A stretch of 26,723 bases of DNA, from the NCBI GenBank assembly GCA_036897095.1, contig JAYMSP010002042.1, positions 1-26,723 of the forward strand, read 5' to 3'. The notes below the pieces were generated by a model. The model saw only the letters and a program-made list of their open reading frames with translations. It ran no database searches and was not told the DNA's origin. Shown in pieces: positions 11,514 through 22,031 of this stretch. The stretch is from Plantago elongata (taxonomy: Eukaryota > Streptophyta > Magnoliopsida > Lamiales > Plantaginaceae). The position numbers were made by a program, and so were the translations under genes. The stretch's first letter is position 1; every line of letters begins with the position of its first letter.

Positions 11514-12410
11514 GATGCCTGGACAGAAGATTGAAACTGGTCACAATGATGCTGTTCATGTTCATGATGTGACCATAAAAAGAGTGTTGCGACAGAATCG
11601 TCTGATGCCGCTATAAAATTATTGATGTTGGAAACAACTCTCAGAGTCTTGCAACCTTGACTGGGCATCAACATCCAGTTTGGCAGGTCAGCTTGGCACA
11701 CCTTAAGTTTGGCCTGATACTTGCTTCCTGTTCTTATGATGGTAAGGTGATCCTCTGGAAAGAAGGTAATCAGAACGAATGGTCCCAGTTTCAATTGTTT
11801 GACCATAAATTGTGTTAATTCAATTGCCTTGGTCTCCTCATGAGTTGGGTTATGCTTGGCTTGTGCTTCTTCTGATGGGAGTATCTGCCTATAGTGCTCA
11901 ATCGGACGCTAGCTGGGATACTCCAATCATTGACCAAGCTCACCCTGTTGGTGTAACCTCGGTTTCATGGGCCCCTTTGATGGCTCCAGGTGCATTAGTT
12001 GCATCCGGAGTGTCAGACCCTGTTAAGAAGCTTGTTTTCAGGTGGATGGGTGATAGCACGGTTAAAGTGTGGAAACTATATGATTGTATTTGGAAAATGG
12101 ACTGCTTCCCAGCCCTTCAAATGTATACGGATTGGGTGAGAGATGTCTCCTGGGCTCCAAATTAATTTGGGCCTTCCTAAATCCACTATTGCAAGTGCTT
12201 CCCAACTGTACAGTGGTGATATAGACTGTGGCTAAAAAAAGTGACCAGTGGGAGGGTGAAGTTTTGAAGGACTTCCAGACTCCAGTTTGGAGGGTCTCTT
12301 GGTCAGTACTTCCCGGAAACGTACCATCTGGGGATAATAAAGTATCACTTTGGAAGGAAGCAGTTGATGGGGAATGGCAGGAGATTAGCGCAATTGATGA
12401 GGGTAGATGA
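11514..12410 (+). pseudogene. SEC13: SEC13-like WD40 pseudogene (COPII coat/nuclear pore protein)
   Basis: Sec13 is the beta-propeller partner of Sec31 in the COPII vesicle coat and also a nuclear pore subunit. The sequence starts MPGQKIETGHNDAVH and then shows, across changing frames, [74 protein letters not shown] and LWKEAVDGEWQ. These are collinear with the whole ~300-residue family protein. It is broken by a 6-base duplication near 11560, a short deletion near 11573, single-base shifts near 11610 and 11810, an in-frame TAA at 12163-12165, and further shifts near 12208-12235. No introns are seen, which fits a retrocopy. Functional plant SEC13 genes may themselves have few introns, so that point is suggestive only. 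It is not expected to make Sec13. Confidence 0.9.
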
Positions 12411-13370
12411 ATAGAGAAAAAAACAGAGACTTGTTCTGTTTGATAAATTCCTTGGGCATTCATCGTGGAGACTGATTGTTTTTGGTTTTTACTTGTGTCT
12501 TTAGCATTGGAATATTATTGGTACTTGGGTTCTTGGAAGTGGGACATGCTTTTTGGTGCCATCTTCTTTTCAGGTTTGTTTTGCTATCTGAGAGCTGTAA
12601 TTAATGCTATCTTTGTGACGTGTTGAAGTTTAGTACCTTGTATAGAAAAATCTGAAAGTAATAAACATGACTATAGTTTTTCGCAATAGAAGGCTGAGAA
12701 TGAGTGAACTTGGAAATATCTTATGCCATTCCTACTCAGGGATTAAGATAAGTTTGATGATGTACAGTGCTGTCAGACTGTCAATGCCATATAGATCTCG
12801 CTATCCCTATGTGTTTTGGCACTTGGGAGAGATTGACAAGCCCATCCCGGAAAACATAGCATCCGGGCAAATCTTGGAAATTTCTGGCAGGATCGCGACT
12901 GGGATATTAAAGTTTGGGGTAGACCATCTGTTGAGCATCGAATGACTTGGATTGTTCTCTGGTCGCTACCATCATTCCTCAAGCTTCATCGGTTTTGAAT
13001 CACAAGATTGCCTTTATATTTTTTGTGGACATCTTTTTTCTTTAAATCGCAAATCTGTCATTGGACTGGTCAATTTTTACTTGAAATTTTACAAAATTCT
13101 AGTAGCGCACATATATACATCCAAGTGGCGTGTTAAGGTATGAGAATTGTAGTGAGAATAAAACTTTGTGGACCCAATGATGTAATGTTCCTTGGACACA
13201 TTGTATTTTGGGAAGGCAATTATGAAAATTTATGGACCATTTGAGATGAGGAAGACACAAAGAAGTCAATTTAAGTATTCTCTCGTTTAACTCAAGTTGT
13301 ACACTTGTTGGTTATTTGCTACCTCATACTTCTCTCAGTCTCTCCGAAATTTTGATTGAAGAAAGGAAAG
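12411..13370. other. Spacer between the SEC13 pseudogene and the first P450, with an unidentified open stretch
   Basis: Most of this spacer is non-coding by inspection. One frame, 12837-12998 (+), stays open for 53 codons before TGA with a protein-like composition; it includes FWQDRDWDIKVWGRPSVEH and ends LPSFLKLHRF. It has no upstream ATG in frame and I do not recognise it. It may be a fragment of another gene or retrocopy, or chance. The last part, from about 13250, should include the P450 promoter; I see no clear TATA box. Confidence 0.35.
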
Positions 13371-15392
13371 ATGTGGGAGAATTGGATGATATCATGTTTA
13401 TTGAGTGCACTAGTGATAATTGCAGTGAAAGTAGTGAACTGGGTATGGGTGGAGCCAAAGAGGATGGAGAGACTTCTAAGAAAGCAGGGACTGAATGGCA
13501 ATCCTTACCGGCTATTCGTCGGAGACACCAAAGAGATCTCGACCATGTATGAACGTGCCCATTCCGAACCTATTGGCCTTTACGAGGACATCGTACCTCG
13601 AACAATCCCATTTATCGCCAATGCCATACACAAATACGGTATGTACTATGTACTTATGTAACTTATTTCATTCGTCTAGTCTCTCTATTTTTCATTTTCT
13701 TTTAGAAGAAGAATATCATCCGTCTTGTTATTACATTGTATACATTCGCTTTTGGATATGTATATAGATGTGTGTTTATTGTAGGGAAGAATTCGTTCGC
13801 TTGGATTGGGCCGAAAGCACGACTTATCGTGACAGACGGTGAATTAATGAAAGAAGTGCTAAAAAGATATCGAAACTTTCCAAAAAAGGTGTCAAATAAG
13901 TTTATCAACTTGGCCATTGGTGGTCTTTCCCATTACGATGGCGATGACTGGCACAAATCAAGAGTTAAACTCAATCCCGCTTTTCATTTGGACATCTTAA
14001 AGGTTAGTTTAGTTCGGAAATTTATTGTCTACACCAGGTTTATCATTTATTCCGTTAAGTTCTATCTCGTTAAAAGGCTTAAATCACTTGCATGTAATTT
14101 TGTAGAAAAAAATACCCGGGATGCAAGAATGTGCAAGAGATATTTTAAACGAATGGAGGAGCAAAATGTCCAGTGATGGATCTGGTGTGGTAGATGTGTT
14201 TCACTATCTCGAAGATTTCAGTGGTTCAGTAGTTACCCGGACCCTATTTAGCAGTCCCTTCAATGAAGAAATGAAGAGAAACTTTCAGTGTATTATGGAC
14301 CTTACAGTTATGGCCAGCACTGCATCCAAGCCATTCAGCATTCCAGGTTTCTGGTATGTTATTTTGTATACTCCATTCGTCCCAATTTGATCATAGTTCG
14401 GGTGGAGCACGCTTAGTCGTGCCCCTGTCTCGTCCATGGTTCACCGGTGAAGGCGGATTTGTTTAAAATTGATAATACTCACTATTTGTTATATTCCTAG
14501 GTACATGCCGACAGAAACGAAAAAGAAGGCTGTAGGAATGGAGAAAGAAATGCGAGACTCGTTCTCACATATGATCAATGAAAGGTTGAACAGGCGGCTA
14601 GAGCAGGGCGAACATTCTGGGCAGGACTTGCTTGATGTGTTCTTAGATGAATTGTACCAAGGAAAAATCATGAGTAGTGATGTTCGCGAGTTTATAATTG
14701 AAGATGCAATTGGCAACTGCAAGTTGTTTTACTTTGCAGGGTACGACACAACTTCGAGTTTGCTCACTTGGACGCTTATTACGCTTGCCATTCACCAAGA
14801 TTGGCAAGCTCGTGCAAGGGAAGAAGTTCTTCAACTCTTGGGCAACAATAATGAAATCACCAATGATATCTTGAATCAGATGAAAATTGTAAGTAATTTT
14901 GTATGAACTTGTCATTGATAGAGGTTCTACGTACGTACATGTCTCATTTTTTCAATTTTTGATCAGGTAACGATGATTCTGTATGAGGTGTTGCGTTTAT
15001 ACCCACCAGTGATGGAAATCTCAAGAGTTGTGGAGGAAGACACCGAGTTGGGGGAGTATAAGATACCAAAGGGTGTGTTAATGCAGTTGCCCGTAGCTAT
15101 ACTTCACCGGAACAAAGAGATATGGGGTGAAGATGCATTAGATTTTCGGCCAGACAGGTTTTCAGAAGGGGTACTCAAAGCAGCTAACGGCCATGCTGCT
15201 TTCCTGCCATTCAGTTGGGGTCCTCGGATTTGCATAGGTCAGAATTTTGCACTGATGGAGAGTAAGATTTTCGTCGCGGAACTACTTCGTACATTTTCCC
15301 TTGAGCTATCACCAGCTTATATACATGCCCCCTGCCTGGCATTCATGATTCAACCTCAGTATGGTGCTCCTCTACTACTTACTGAGCTGTGA
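13371..15392 (+). CDS. Cytochrome P450, CYP72A-like (copy 1)
   Basis: This is an ER-anchored haem monooxygenase using electrons from NADPH-P450 reductase. Five exons, 13371-13638, 13785-14002, 14106-14353, 14501-14888 and 14967-15392, join in frame to 515 residues, the usual CYP72A length. A membrane anchor lies at about 6-22, followed by the CYP72-type NWVWVEPKRMERLLRKQGLN. The C-helix WxxxR is Trp145-Arg149. The I-helix oxygen-activation motif is AGYDTTS from 324, the K-helix ExxR is Glu381-Arg384, the PERF-like motif is FRPDRF (434-439), and the haem loop [10 protein letters not shown] contains Cys463. The clan is clear; CYP72A is my best family guess from the N-terminus, the [12 protein letters not shown] and LSPAYxHAP segments and the QPQYGAP end. 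Known CYP72A enzymes act on iridoids, triterpenes and gibberellins, but the substrate cannot be read here. The I-helix has Asp327 where the CYP72A sequences I know usually read AGQETTS. A paralogue faces it from the minus strand. Confidence 0.93.
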
Positions 15393-15495
15393 CAGAGTCC
15401 AGAAAATCCTTTCCTTAAGATATCAGATATGTAATTGTATGTTCTGATAAATACTGTATGTTCTGAGAAGGCAAAACCACAATCATATTATCAGC

Positions 15496-15501
15496 AATAA
15501 A
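15496..15501 (+). terminator. Putative poly(A) signal of P450 copy 1
   Basis: AATAAA lies about 105 bases after the stop codon, in T-rich sequence typical of plant 3' ends. Confidence 0.5.
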
Positions 15502-15746
15502 TTTCAGTGTATCACTCATTGTGAACAATTACAATAATTAGACCTGTTTAAAATTCTGTTTCATAGTTCTTGGTTATTTCATTATGTATTCCTAATAAAT
15601 CTCAATCCTGATTAATTACAGTAGAAGTAAAATGATAACCAACATTCCGGTTTTGAATTATTAGGCAAAAATACCTAACTGAGTGTATGCTTCTGAATCC
15701 AAAGATCAAGAAGAAACGCTCACATAATCACATCAACTTGTTCTGT

Positions 15747-15752
15747 TTTATT
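15747..15752 (-). terminator. Putative poly(A) signal of P450 copy 2
   Basis: AATAAA on the minus strand lies about 82 bases downstream of the stop codon of the minus-strand P450. It faces the signal of copy 1 across about 245 bases, as expected for convergent genes. Confidence 0.5.
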
Positions 15753-15833
15753 CTACGCTTGAGATACAATATGACAGGCCAGGCTTCTGAAATGGGATGC
15801 ATCCCATGTAAAAGAGCTCTTTGTACACCTCTC

Positions 15834-18591
15834 TTACAGTTTACGCAGGATAAGAGGAGCACCGTACTGCGGCTGAACGGTAAAAGCAGCATAAGGGGCG
15901 TGCTTGTATGTCGGGGAGAGCTCAAAGGAGAAGGCACGGAGAAATTGAGCTAGGAAAACTTTTCCCTCCATCAGGGCGAAGTTCTGTCCAATGCAAATCC
16001 GGGGACCCCAACTGAAGGGCATGAATGCTGCCTGTCCGTTAGCTGCTTTCAGCATTCCCTCAGCAAATCTGTCTGGCTTGAACTCAAGAGCATCCTTGCC
16101 CCAAATCTCAGTGCTCCTGTGCATCATTGCTATTGGCAATTGCAAGAATATGCCCTTGGGTATTTGGTATCCTCCCAGCTCTGTGTCCTCTTCAACAACT
16201 CGGGATAGTTCCATCACTGGTGGGTATAAACGTAATACTTCATGCAAAATCATCGTCACCTATGTAAAAAAAATGAAAGTCAGGTGGTGTTGCTTGACTT
16301 CTCATCATTTTTAGCCTCCAAATTGCACTGCCTCGTGGGGAAACGAATATGAACAAGGTCCGTGCTTTATGATAATTGTATTTTTGTACTTACAGTTTTC
16401 AGCTGGTTCAAGTTATCACTGGTGAGGTTGTTACTGTCTCCCAATACTTGTAAAACTTCTTCTCTTGCGCGAGCTTGCCAGTCTTGGTGACTAGCAAGTG
16501 TAACAAGGGTCCAAACAAGCAGATTGGAAGTCGTATCAAAACCTGCAAAGTAAAAGAGTTTGCACTGTGCGATTGCCTCTTCAATAATGGCATTACGTGC
16601 GCGACTGTTTGAAACATTGCCGTTGTACAGATCATCCAAGAACAGATCAAGTAAATCTTGAACTCCTTGCTCTCCTGTCTTTCTCCTATTCAACCTTCCA
16701 TTAATCATTGACGTAAATGAGTCTCTCACTTCTTTCTCCATCGCCATGGCTTTTCTTTTTCTCTCTGTCGGCAAGTACCTAAGAATATAATGTTTACCAA
16801 TCATCAAACAAAAATGCAGAACCTTTATTCTATTCCGAGGTAGATGCTTTCAAGTTTCAAGTATTAGTGATAAAACTGCGTAAAAAATTACCAGATTCCA
16901 GGAATGTTAAATGGCTTAGAGGCTGTATCAGTCATAATAGTGATGTCCCTAAGATAGTTAAAGTTTCTCCTCATGTTAGCATCAAAGGGAGTGCTGAACA
17001 ACGTTTGTGTCACCACAGAACCACTGTAGTCCTCCAGATAATCCAATACGTCCACAACACCAGAACCATCATTCGACATCTTACTTCTCCACTGGTTAAG
17101 AATGTTTTCCACACATGCTTGAATTCCAGGTATCTTTTGCTGCAACAAAACAATTACGAAGAAAAATGAAAATTGTTTTCTTTCAAATGTTCCTGGAAAT
17201 ATATCTGCTAGTCACAGTTTTGAAAAGTTTATATGACTGAGAATTAACTGACCTTCAACTTGTCAACATGGAAAGCTGGATTGAGCTTCATTCTGGATTT
17301 GCTCCATTCATCGCCCTCGAAAAAAACAAGTCCACCAATAGCCAATCTGATAATTTTGTTAGACACCTTGAAACTCTTCTGATAGTTTCTGTGTTTGTTC
17401 AGTACAATTTTCATTAGCTCAACATCTGATATGATGATTCGAGCTTTGGGGCCGATCCATGCAAAAGAATTTTTGCCTGAAAATCGCAGAATAAACATTA
17501 TTTATACATACAGTGGTTGAAGAGCACTCAGTATGACATCTTCCTAGTGCAATGTTTCATTAGTACCTAATTTTTTAAGCGTTGTTCGCAAGAACTTTTG
17601 GCTTATATCGTAGGATAAAAATTGGCTTTAAAAAAATGTGTGCTCCATAACGAAATACAGATCGGTAGCAACTACTCCCAGCTGGTGAACCGAAGCACTC
17701 CTCTGTATTTTGAGGCTTCCAGAGGGTTGATTACTTCATTTCTTAACGAAAAACGACAGCTTTTGAAGAAATTACTCTTTTTAAAGCTTGACTGATCTGC
17801 ATTCAAATGATTTCCAAGCAAGTGTTCATGCAGCATTTTCTTATTGACTAAGCTACATAGCAGCTTCTGAAGTATAAATTTTTTATCATATTTTGTTCAC
17901 TCAATCAACTAAGAGACAATGATGTTTCCTTTTCAAGAAAAAACTAAATAACAATGAACTCTTTGATGAACTCTCACCCTTCAACTATTTTCAATAGTAT
18001 TGCAAAGCTTCCATACTTCACACATCAGTACATAAACATAGACCGGGTCTATGAGTAAGTAGACTCTATAATCGGAAAAAATCCATATGGTGATTAGATT
18101 TGAAGCGCCGTAAGTAAGATCACGACTTATTCTTAAATTTGCCTACAAGAGCAACAAAATATCTCTAAACAGGAACTGGAAAATGTTTGGTCTTGTTAAG
18201 GTGGGGTTATTTAGCATGTCAATGTCATCACAACCCACATTCGAGCCATATCTGACACAAAATCATTCCTTTCTTCCAAAGGAATAGTAACAAAAACACA
18301 CATAAGAAGGGATGTCTGATATATACCATATGTATCAACAGTCTTCTTAATGAACGGCATGACCCGAGGCACGATATCATCGTGTGGGTGAAGAGTACCG
18401 GAGTAGGCTTCCTTGTACATGTCGGAAATCTCGTTGGCATCCCCGAACAAAAGCCGGTAAGGATTCCCCTTCAAGCCCTGCTTTCTTAAAAAGCTCTCCA
18501 TCCGCTTGGGCTCGAACCATACCCAGTTGAGGAACTTGACAGCTAAAATGGCAAATAGAGTGAAAAAAGATATGAGCAAATAGTCCCACAT
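15834..18591 (-). CDS. Cytochrome P450, CYP72A-like (copy 2)
   Basis: This is the paralogue of the P450 at 13371-15392. In transcription order the exons are 18591-18327, 17476-17253, 17139-16892, 16778-16394 and 16259-15834, giving 515 residues. An N-terminal anchor (about 4-20) leads into [20 protein letters not shown]. The C-helix is Trp146-Arg150, the I-helix AGFDTTSN from 324, the K-helix Glu381-Arg384, the PERF-like motif FKPDRF and the haem loop [10 protein letters not shown] with Cys463. All four introns match those of copy 1 in position and phase, and exon 3 has the same length (248). Over the last exon I count 35 differences in 141 residues, about 75% identity. Intron 1 is 850 bases against 146 in copy 1. 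All key residues are kept and no stop interrupts it, so it should be functional. The substrate is unknown. Confidence 0.93.
17477..18326 (-). other. Expanded intron 1 of P450 copy 2
   Basis: This intron is about 700 bases longer than its counterpart in copy 1. It has a GT donor and a TCAG acceptor. No coding frame, terminal repeats or known element is evident, so the cause of the expansion is not visible. Confidence 0.6.
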
Positions 18592-18663
18592 AGTGAAGTT
18601 GTATTAGTTCTTCTTGTTTTGCGGCAAAGAAGCCTCTAAATAGCAAGGCTCAGAGGTATCTAC

Positions 18664-18675
18664 TCTATATAAATA
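18664..18675 (-). promoter_or_regulatory. TATA box of P450 copy 2
   Basis: Read on the minus strand this is CTATTTATATAG, about 73-84 bases before the ATG at 18591. It would give a leader of around 45 bases. Confidence 0.6.
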
Positions 18676-18999
18676 GTGTCCATAAGGAGCAAGGGACCCA
18701 GTGCTAGTGCTCACCTACTTGGAAATTGTGAATCAATATCGACGGCACGATCAGAATAATAAGAATACAAGCAACTGAACTGAGCAGGCAGAAAAGACAG
18801 ACCAGTCTACATTGCACGCGTCTCACGGGGTTTCTTCATTTCGAGATTTTTGCAGCATATATTCTTACACATCATCACTAACATAAACCATATTTCCCAC
18901 TGACAATAATTATATACTTGATTACATTCAATTTGTATATTGTACAAGATATCATATTTATTATATTTATTAAATTAATTATCTGGTTGGTTGAATTAT
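18676..18999. other. Upstream region of P450 copy 2
   Basis: This should contain the distal promoter of the minus-strand P450. From about 18890 rightward the sequence becomes AT-rich and merges into the repeat-like block. No gene is seen. Confidence 0.4.
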
Positions 19000-19985
19000 T
19001 CTATAAGAACTTTATATTGTCATTAAGGATGCGAGAACTTGAATAACTACGTATAAGTTCTAAAATCGCCCTAATCGATGATTATTGAGATATGAGATAT
19101 CAATGATGCATAATTAGATTGGCATGTGGTCTGCATCATATTCTTTGAGATTGTAGTAGTTCTCACGACTACGAATAACTTGGTTATTCATGATGAACAT
19201 ATGGTCACTTTAGAGAGTGTTGGTATATCCAACCGAGAAATCATTTGATATATTCTATTTTTATGTCTATGGAAGTATCGGTGTGTAGGGTGATGAATTA
19301 GTTCTTTGACTTGAGGTCAATACTTACTACATATGCGGAGTGATGTGCTTTGACCATGACCAATGCTTGCACTCCTAGATAGGAGTATATCACGAAGCAT
19401 GTTGGAGTAGTAGTTGAGTCAAGATAGGATTCATTCCTCATAATAGACTTTGGAGAGAATACTTTAGTTCTCATAATTAGTGTGATCGTTAGTCATTGGC
19501 CAATACAAAAGATGTATTCAAAATGGTGTTTGAATATGATCATACATCAACTAATAAGAATGAGAGATAAATGACTAAGTTATTGGAACATACACATTAT
19601 CAAGTTCTAGACTTATTCGAGTATTCGTGAATGAAATGACCGTATCATCACGAGCCCTACATTACAGGTGGTTTGTATATCCTTTCAAACGTTCCTTGTT
19701 TATTAATAATGTCTGGTAAATTATCTAGGAATTTCACTAAGACCTTGATTCATTTAGTGCTTAATATACAAGGCCCTATGAGTCACACATCATGGTGATT
19801 GTTCTACCGATGAGTATTATGATTAATTATGTATAAATTGGATTAATAATAGTTATGAGAATTATTAGTTGGATTTAATAATATAATGTTTTGGGCTTAT
19901 TGAAAAATAGAGTCCATAAAGATTACAAAAATTAAATATGGGTTGGCCCTTGGTAATTCGAATATATCACATACATCTTTCCAGG
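19000..19985. mobile_element. Probable LTR-retrotransposon remnant (LTR-like, non-coding)
   Basis: A block of nearly 1 kb has stops in all frames, moderate base composition and the general look of a plant LTR: long, non-coding and unlike the surrounding AT-rich DNA. A 16-base perfect palindrome, ACTCCTAGATAGGAGT, lies at 19371-19386. I found no second LTR, primer-binding site or polymerase domain, and I cannot fix the ends. The call rests on overall appearance only. Confidence 0.35.
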
Positions 19986-20023
19986 ATATTTGATACTTAA
20001 CACCATTAATACTCTGAATCAAA

Positions 20024-21068
20024 CTAAAAGGGTAATTTTTTTAAAACCAAATATGGTATAATGCCATCGGGCAGCCTCTTGATCTTAAACTGAAGTAAGC
20101 TGCTAAACCCAATGCTAATAACATCAGCTCTTTGCTTACCATTGAGAGAATCAACAAATTTAGAAAATTGACTCACAGAAATAACCTGCTCAAACGGTTT
20201 TATTTTATCATCAACAATAACCACTTGCTTTTTTTGGTGCCTTCTTTGAGGCTTTTGCATTTGGTCAACAACCACAAACAAGTTGTTATGACCATCAGAT
20301 TGTAAATGCAACTGAATCCTGCCTGAAACAACATCCTCCTCTTCCCAAACAAGTCTCGGCCTCATTAATCACAACATCAGTCCTAGAGGCATTGTCAACA
20401 GTTGAATCATTGCCCTTATACTTTATCTTCAACCTGGGTAACTTCATCATCCCCAATGGAATATTATCAGGGTCAACATCAATTGTCTCATTAGACCCAT
20501 AAGAAGGATTCACTATAAACAAAAAGAACAAAAAAGAAAGGCATAAGACACTCAAAAACATACAATTAATCATACTAACAAAACATATTAATAAAAAAAA
20601 CAGTGAAACCTACAAAACACACTAAAACCCCATGAACTTCACAAAACTCCACAGACTACTAAAAAAAAATACATGAATATCATAGGCAAAAACCCATACT
20701 AAAGATCACAGACAAAAACCATACAAACCTCCACAGGCTATGATAAAATCTCATTTAATGAGTTAAATTCCACAGACGAAAAAACGATACTAAAAATCAC
20801 AGACAAAACTCTAAAGCTCGCCGATCCACACTCAAACTTATCGGAAACAGAACCAAAACTTATTAAAATCACTTAAAACCTCCCAAAAACCATACTAAAA
20901 ATCACACAACCTTAAAACTCACAGATCCATACCCGAACTCACAAAAAAAAGAACAACATATTATAACAACTTACATTTGGGTAAAACCATTGAATCTCCA
21001 TGTTCACGCTTAACTGCCAAAATACTCTTCAATCGCATATTTTCTTCAATTGATTTCCTTTTCGGCAT
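20024..21068 (-). pseudogene. Broken two-exon fragment, possibly a transposon-associated gene N-terminus
   Basis: On the minus strand an ATG at 21068 begins MPKRKSIEEN, a Lys/Arg-rich 31-codon exon ending at 20975 with an AAAT|GTAAGT donor. It joins in phase at 20512 to a frame reading NPSYGSNETIDVDPDN. One base shift near 20350 moves the frame to VWEEEDVVSGRIQLHL and then FVDSLNGKQRADVISIGFSS, ending at 20024. The phrase 'L..KQRADVISIGFSSLLQFKIKRLP' resembles the segment ahead of Ulp1-type protease domains in plant mobile-element genes; that is from memory and uncertain. No protease or transposase domain follows. The frameshift and truncation argue for a dead copy. Confidence 0.5.
20585..20960. 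repeat. Degenerate CACAGAC/AAAACC repeats in the fragment's intron
   Basis: Words such as ATACTAAAAATCACA, CACAGACAAAAACC and AACTCACAGATCC recur irregularly, forming a low-complexity A/C-rich stretch in the putative intron of the fragment at 20024-21068. Confidence 0.5.
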
Positions 21069-21398
21069 TGTGAACAGAGTGAAATGCAGTGAACTGAGAG
21101 GAGAATAGACTCAAACGGAACGATGATACACAAAGCCGCACAAACATGCACAAACACGCCGAAGTGTGTGAAAAAATTGGCCCGTTTTAAACATCTGCCC
21201 GAATTACACAATAGCTGGTCTGACCGAAAATTAAAAAACCAACATTTCCATTAGCAATGGAAAAACCGTCCTTTTCGTAGAATTTTTGGTATATAAAACG
21301 TCGGTTTATTCTAATGCTTTAAAAAGTTGTACAATACAGTATGATACATTAAAATATTAGAATATTAGAACATATTGCATATTAGAAGAAATTATATA
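21069..21398. other. AT-rich spacer left of the MITE
   Basis: This holds the putative upstream region of the minus-strand fragment and AT-rich DNA. No open frame or repeat can be supported. Confidence 0.4.
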
Positions 21399-21671
21399 CT
21401 CCCTCCGGTCCAATAATAAGTTTCTAAGGGCTTACTTTCTCTTCAATTAAAAAAAATGATAGAATAATAGTTTGTGTGGGGTATTATGCTGGTAAAGTTA
21501 TACGTGAATGATAAAGTAAGAGAGAGATTGAATAAAATGATGATGAAGTAGGAAAGAGATGTAATAAAAAATTAATTAGTGGGATAAACTTTTTTCATTT
21601 ATGGATTAATAACTTTGTAACGACATGTCAAAAAAGGAAAGTTAGGAAGTTTTTTACAAGACCAGAGGGAG
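21399..21671. mobile_element. Stowaway-like MITE
   Basis: This 273-base non-coding element has terminal inverted repeats, CTCCCTCCGGTC on the left and the complement of CTCCCTCTGGTC on the right (one mismatch). Weaker pairing extends inward to about 30 bases. It is flanked by TA on both sides (21397-21398 and 21672-21673), the target duplication of Tc1/mariner-type elements. The size, CTCCCTCC terminus and TA target fit Stowaway. Confidence 0.9.
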
Positions 21672-21850
21672 TATTATTAATTACGTTTCTGGTATCTAAA
21701 AGAAAAAATTACGTTTTTTACGTTTCTAAATATTAGCATTGAAAAATGTATATGAACTCCTTCCAACCACTTGTACATTGAATTAGAAAAATTTGGTTTA
21801 TTCAATAAAAGGACCGCTTAGAAACATTATAAATGAATTTGTAGTTTTTG

Positions 21851-21858
21851 ATATAAAT
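21851..21858 (+). promoter_or_regulatory. TATA-like box and CT-rich leader of an unknown transcript
   Basis: ATATAAAT is followed about 40-60 bases later by a CT-rich stretch (CTATCTTTCTCTCTCTAAAA), the layout of a plant core promoter and 5' leader. It lies upstream of the repeat-filled region leading to the short exon-like frame at 23366-23490. No transcript evidence exists here. Confidence 0.4.
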
Positions 21859-21938
21859 ACCAATTCAATCTCACAAAATTCACATAACTAACTATCTTTC
21901 TCTCTCTAAAAGAGCTCTAGTGAGAGAAACATCCACCC

Positions 21939-22031
21939 TTCTATTTTTTTTGAAACGGCTAAAGAGTGACTCGAACCCCCGACCTATTAGTTGGAGGTGA
22001 AGCGTCTTCCAACTGAACTGCGATTCGTTAT
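21939..22031 (-). mobile_element. tRNA-derived SINE with target-site duplication
   Basis: Read on the minus strand this 93-base insert has a tRNA-like head with an A-box-like CAGTTCAGTTGG and a B-box GGTTCGAGTCA. It ends in an A-rich tail (AAAAAAAATAGAA). It is flanked by an exact 9-base duplication, CATCCACCC, at 21930-21938 and 22032-22040, as produced by LINE-assisted retrotransposition. The tRNA fold is incomplete, so it is not a functional tRNA gene. A related decayed copy lies at 601-703. Confidence 0.88.

Noticed and set aside
11514..12410. A functional SEC13 gene with unusual introns
   Set aside because: The gaps between reading frames are single-base or few-base shifts without splice sites, and a TAA interrupts the frame, so introns cannot repair it.
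15991..16314. Plus-strand open frames across the minus-strand P450 (also 15687-15953 and 16867-17169)
   Set aside because: They lie antisense to exons carrying conserved P450 motifs and have no recognisable domain.
1769..18591. A biosynthetic gene cluster linking KCS, CHY1 and the two P450s
   Set aside because: Only the two P450s are related. KCS and CHY1 are housekeeping-type lipid and valine genes with separate promoters, and no shared pathway can be argued from sequence.
21960..22028. Possible tRNA gene on the minus strand
   Set aside because: A-box and B-box words are present, but the acceptor and D arms do not pair properly. The unit has an A-rich tail and a 9-bp target duplication, so it is a SINE.
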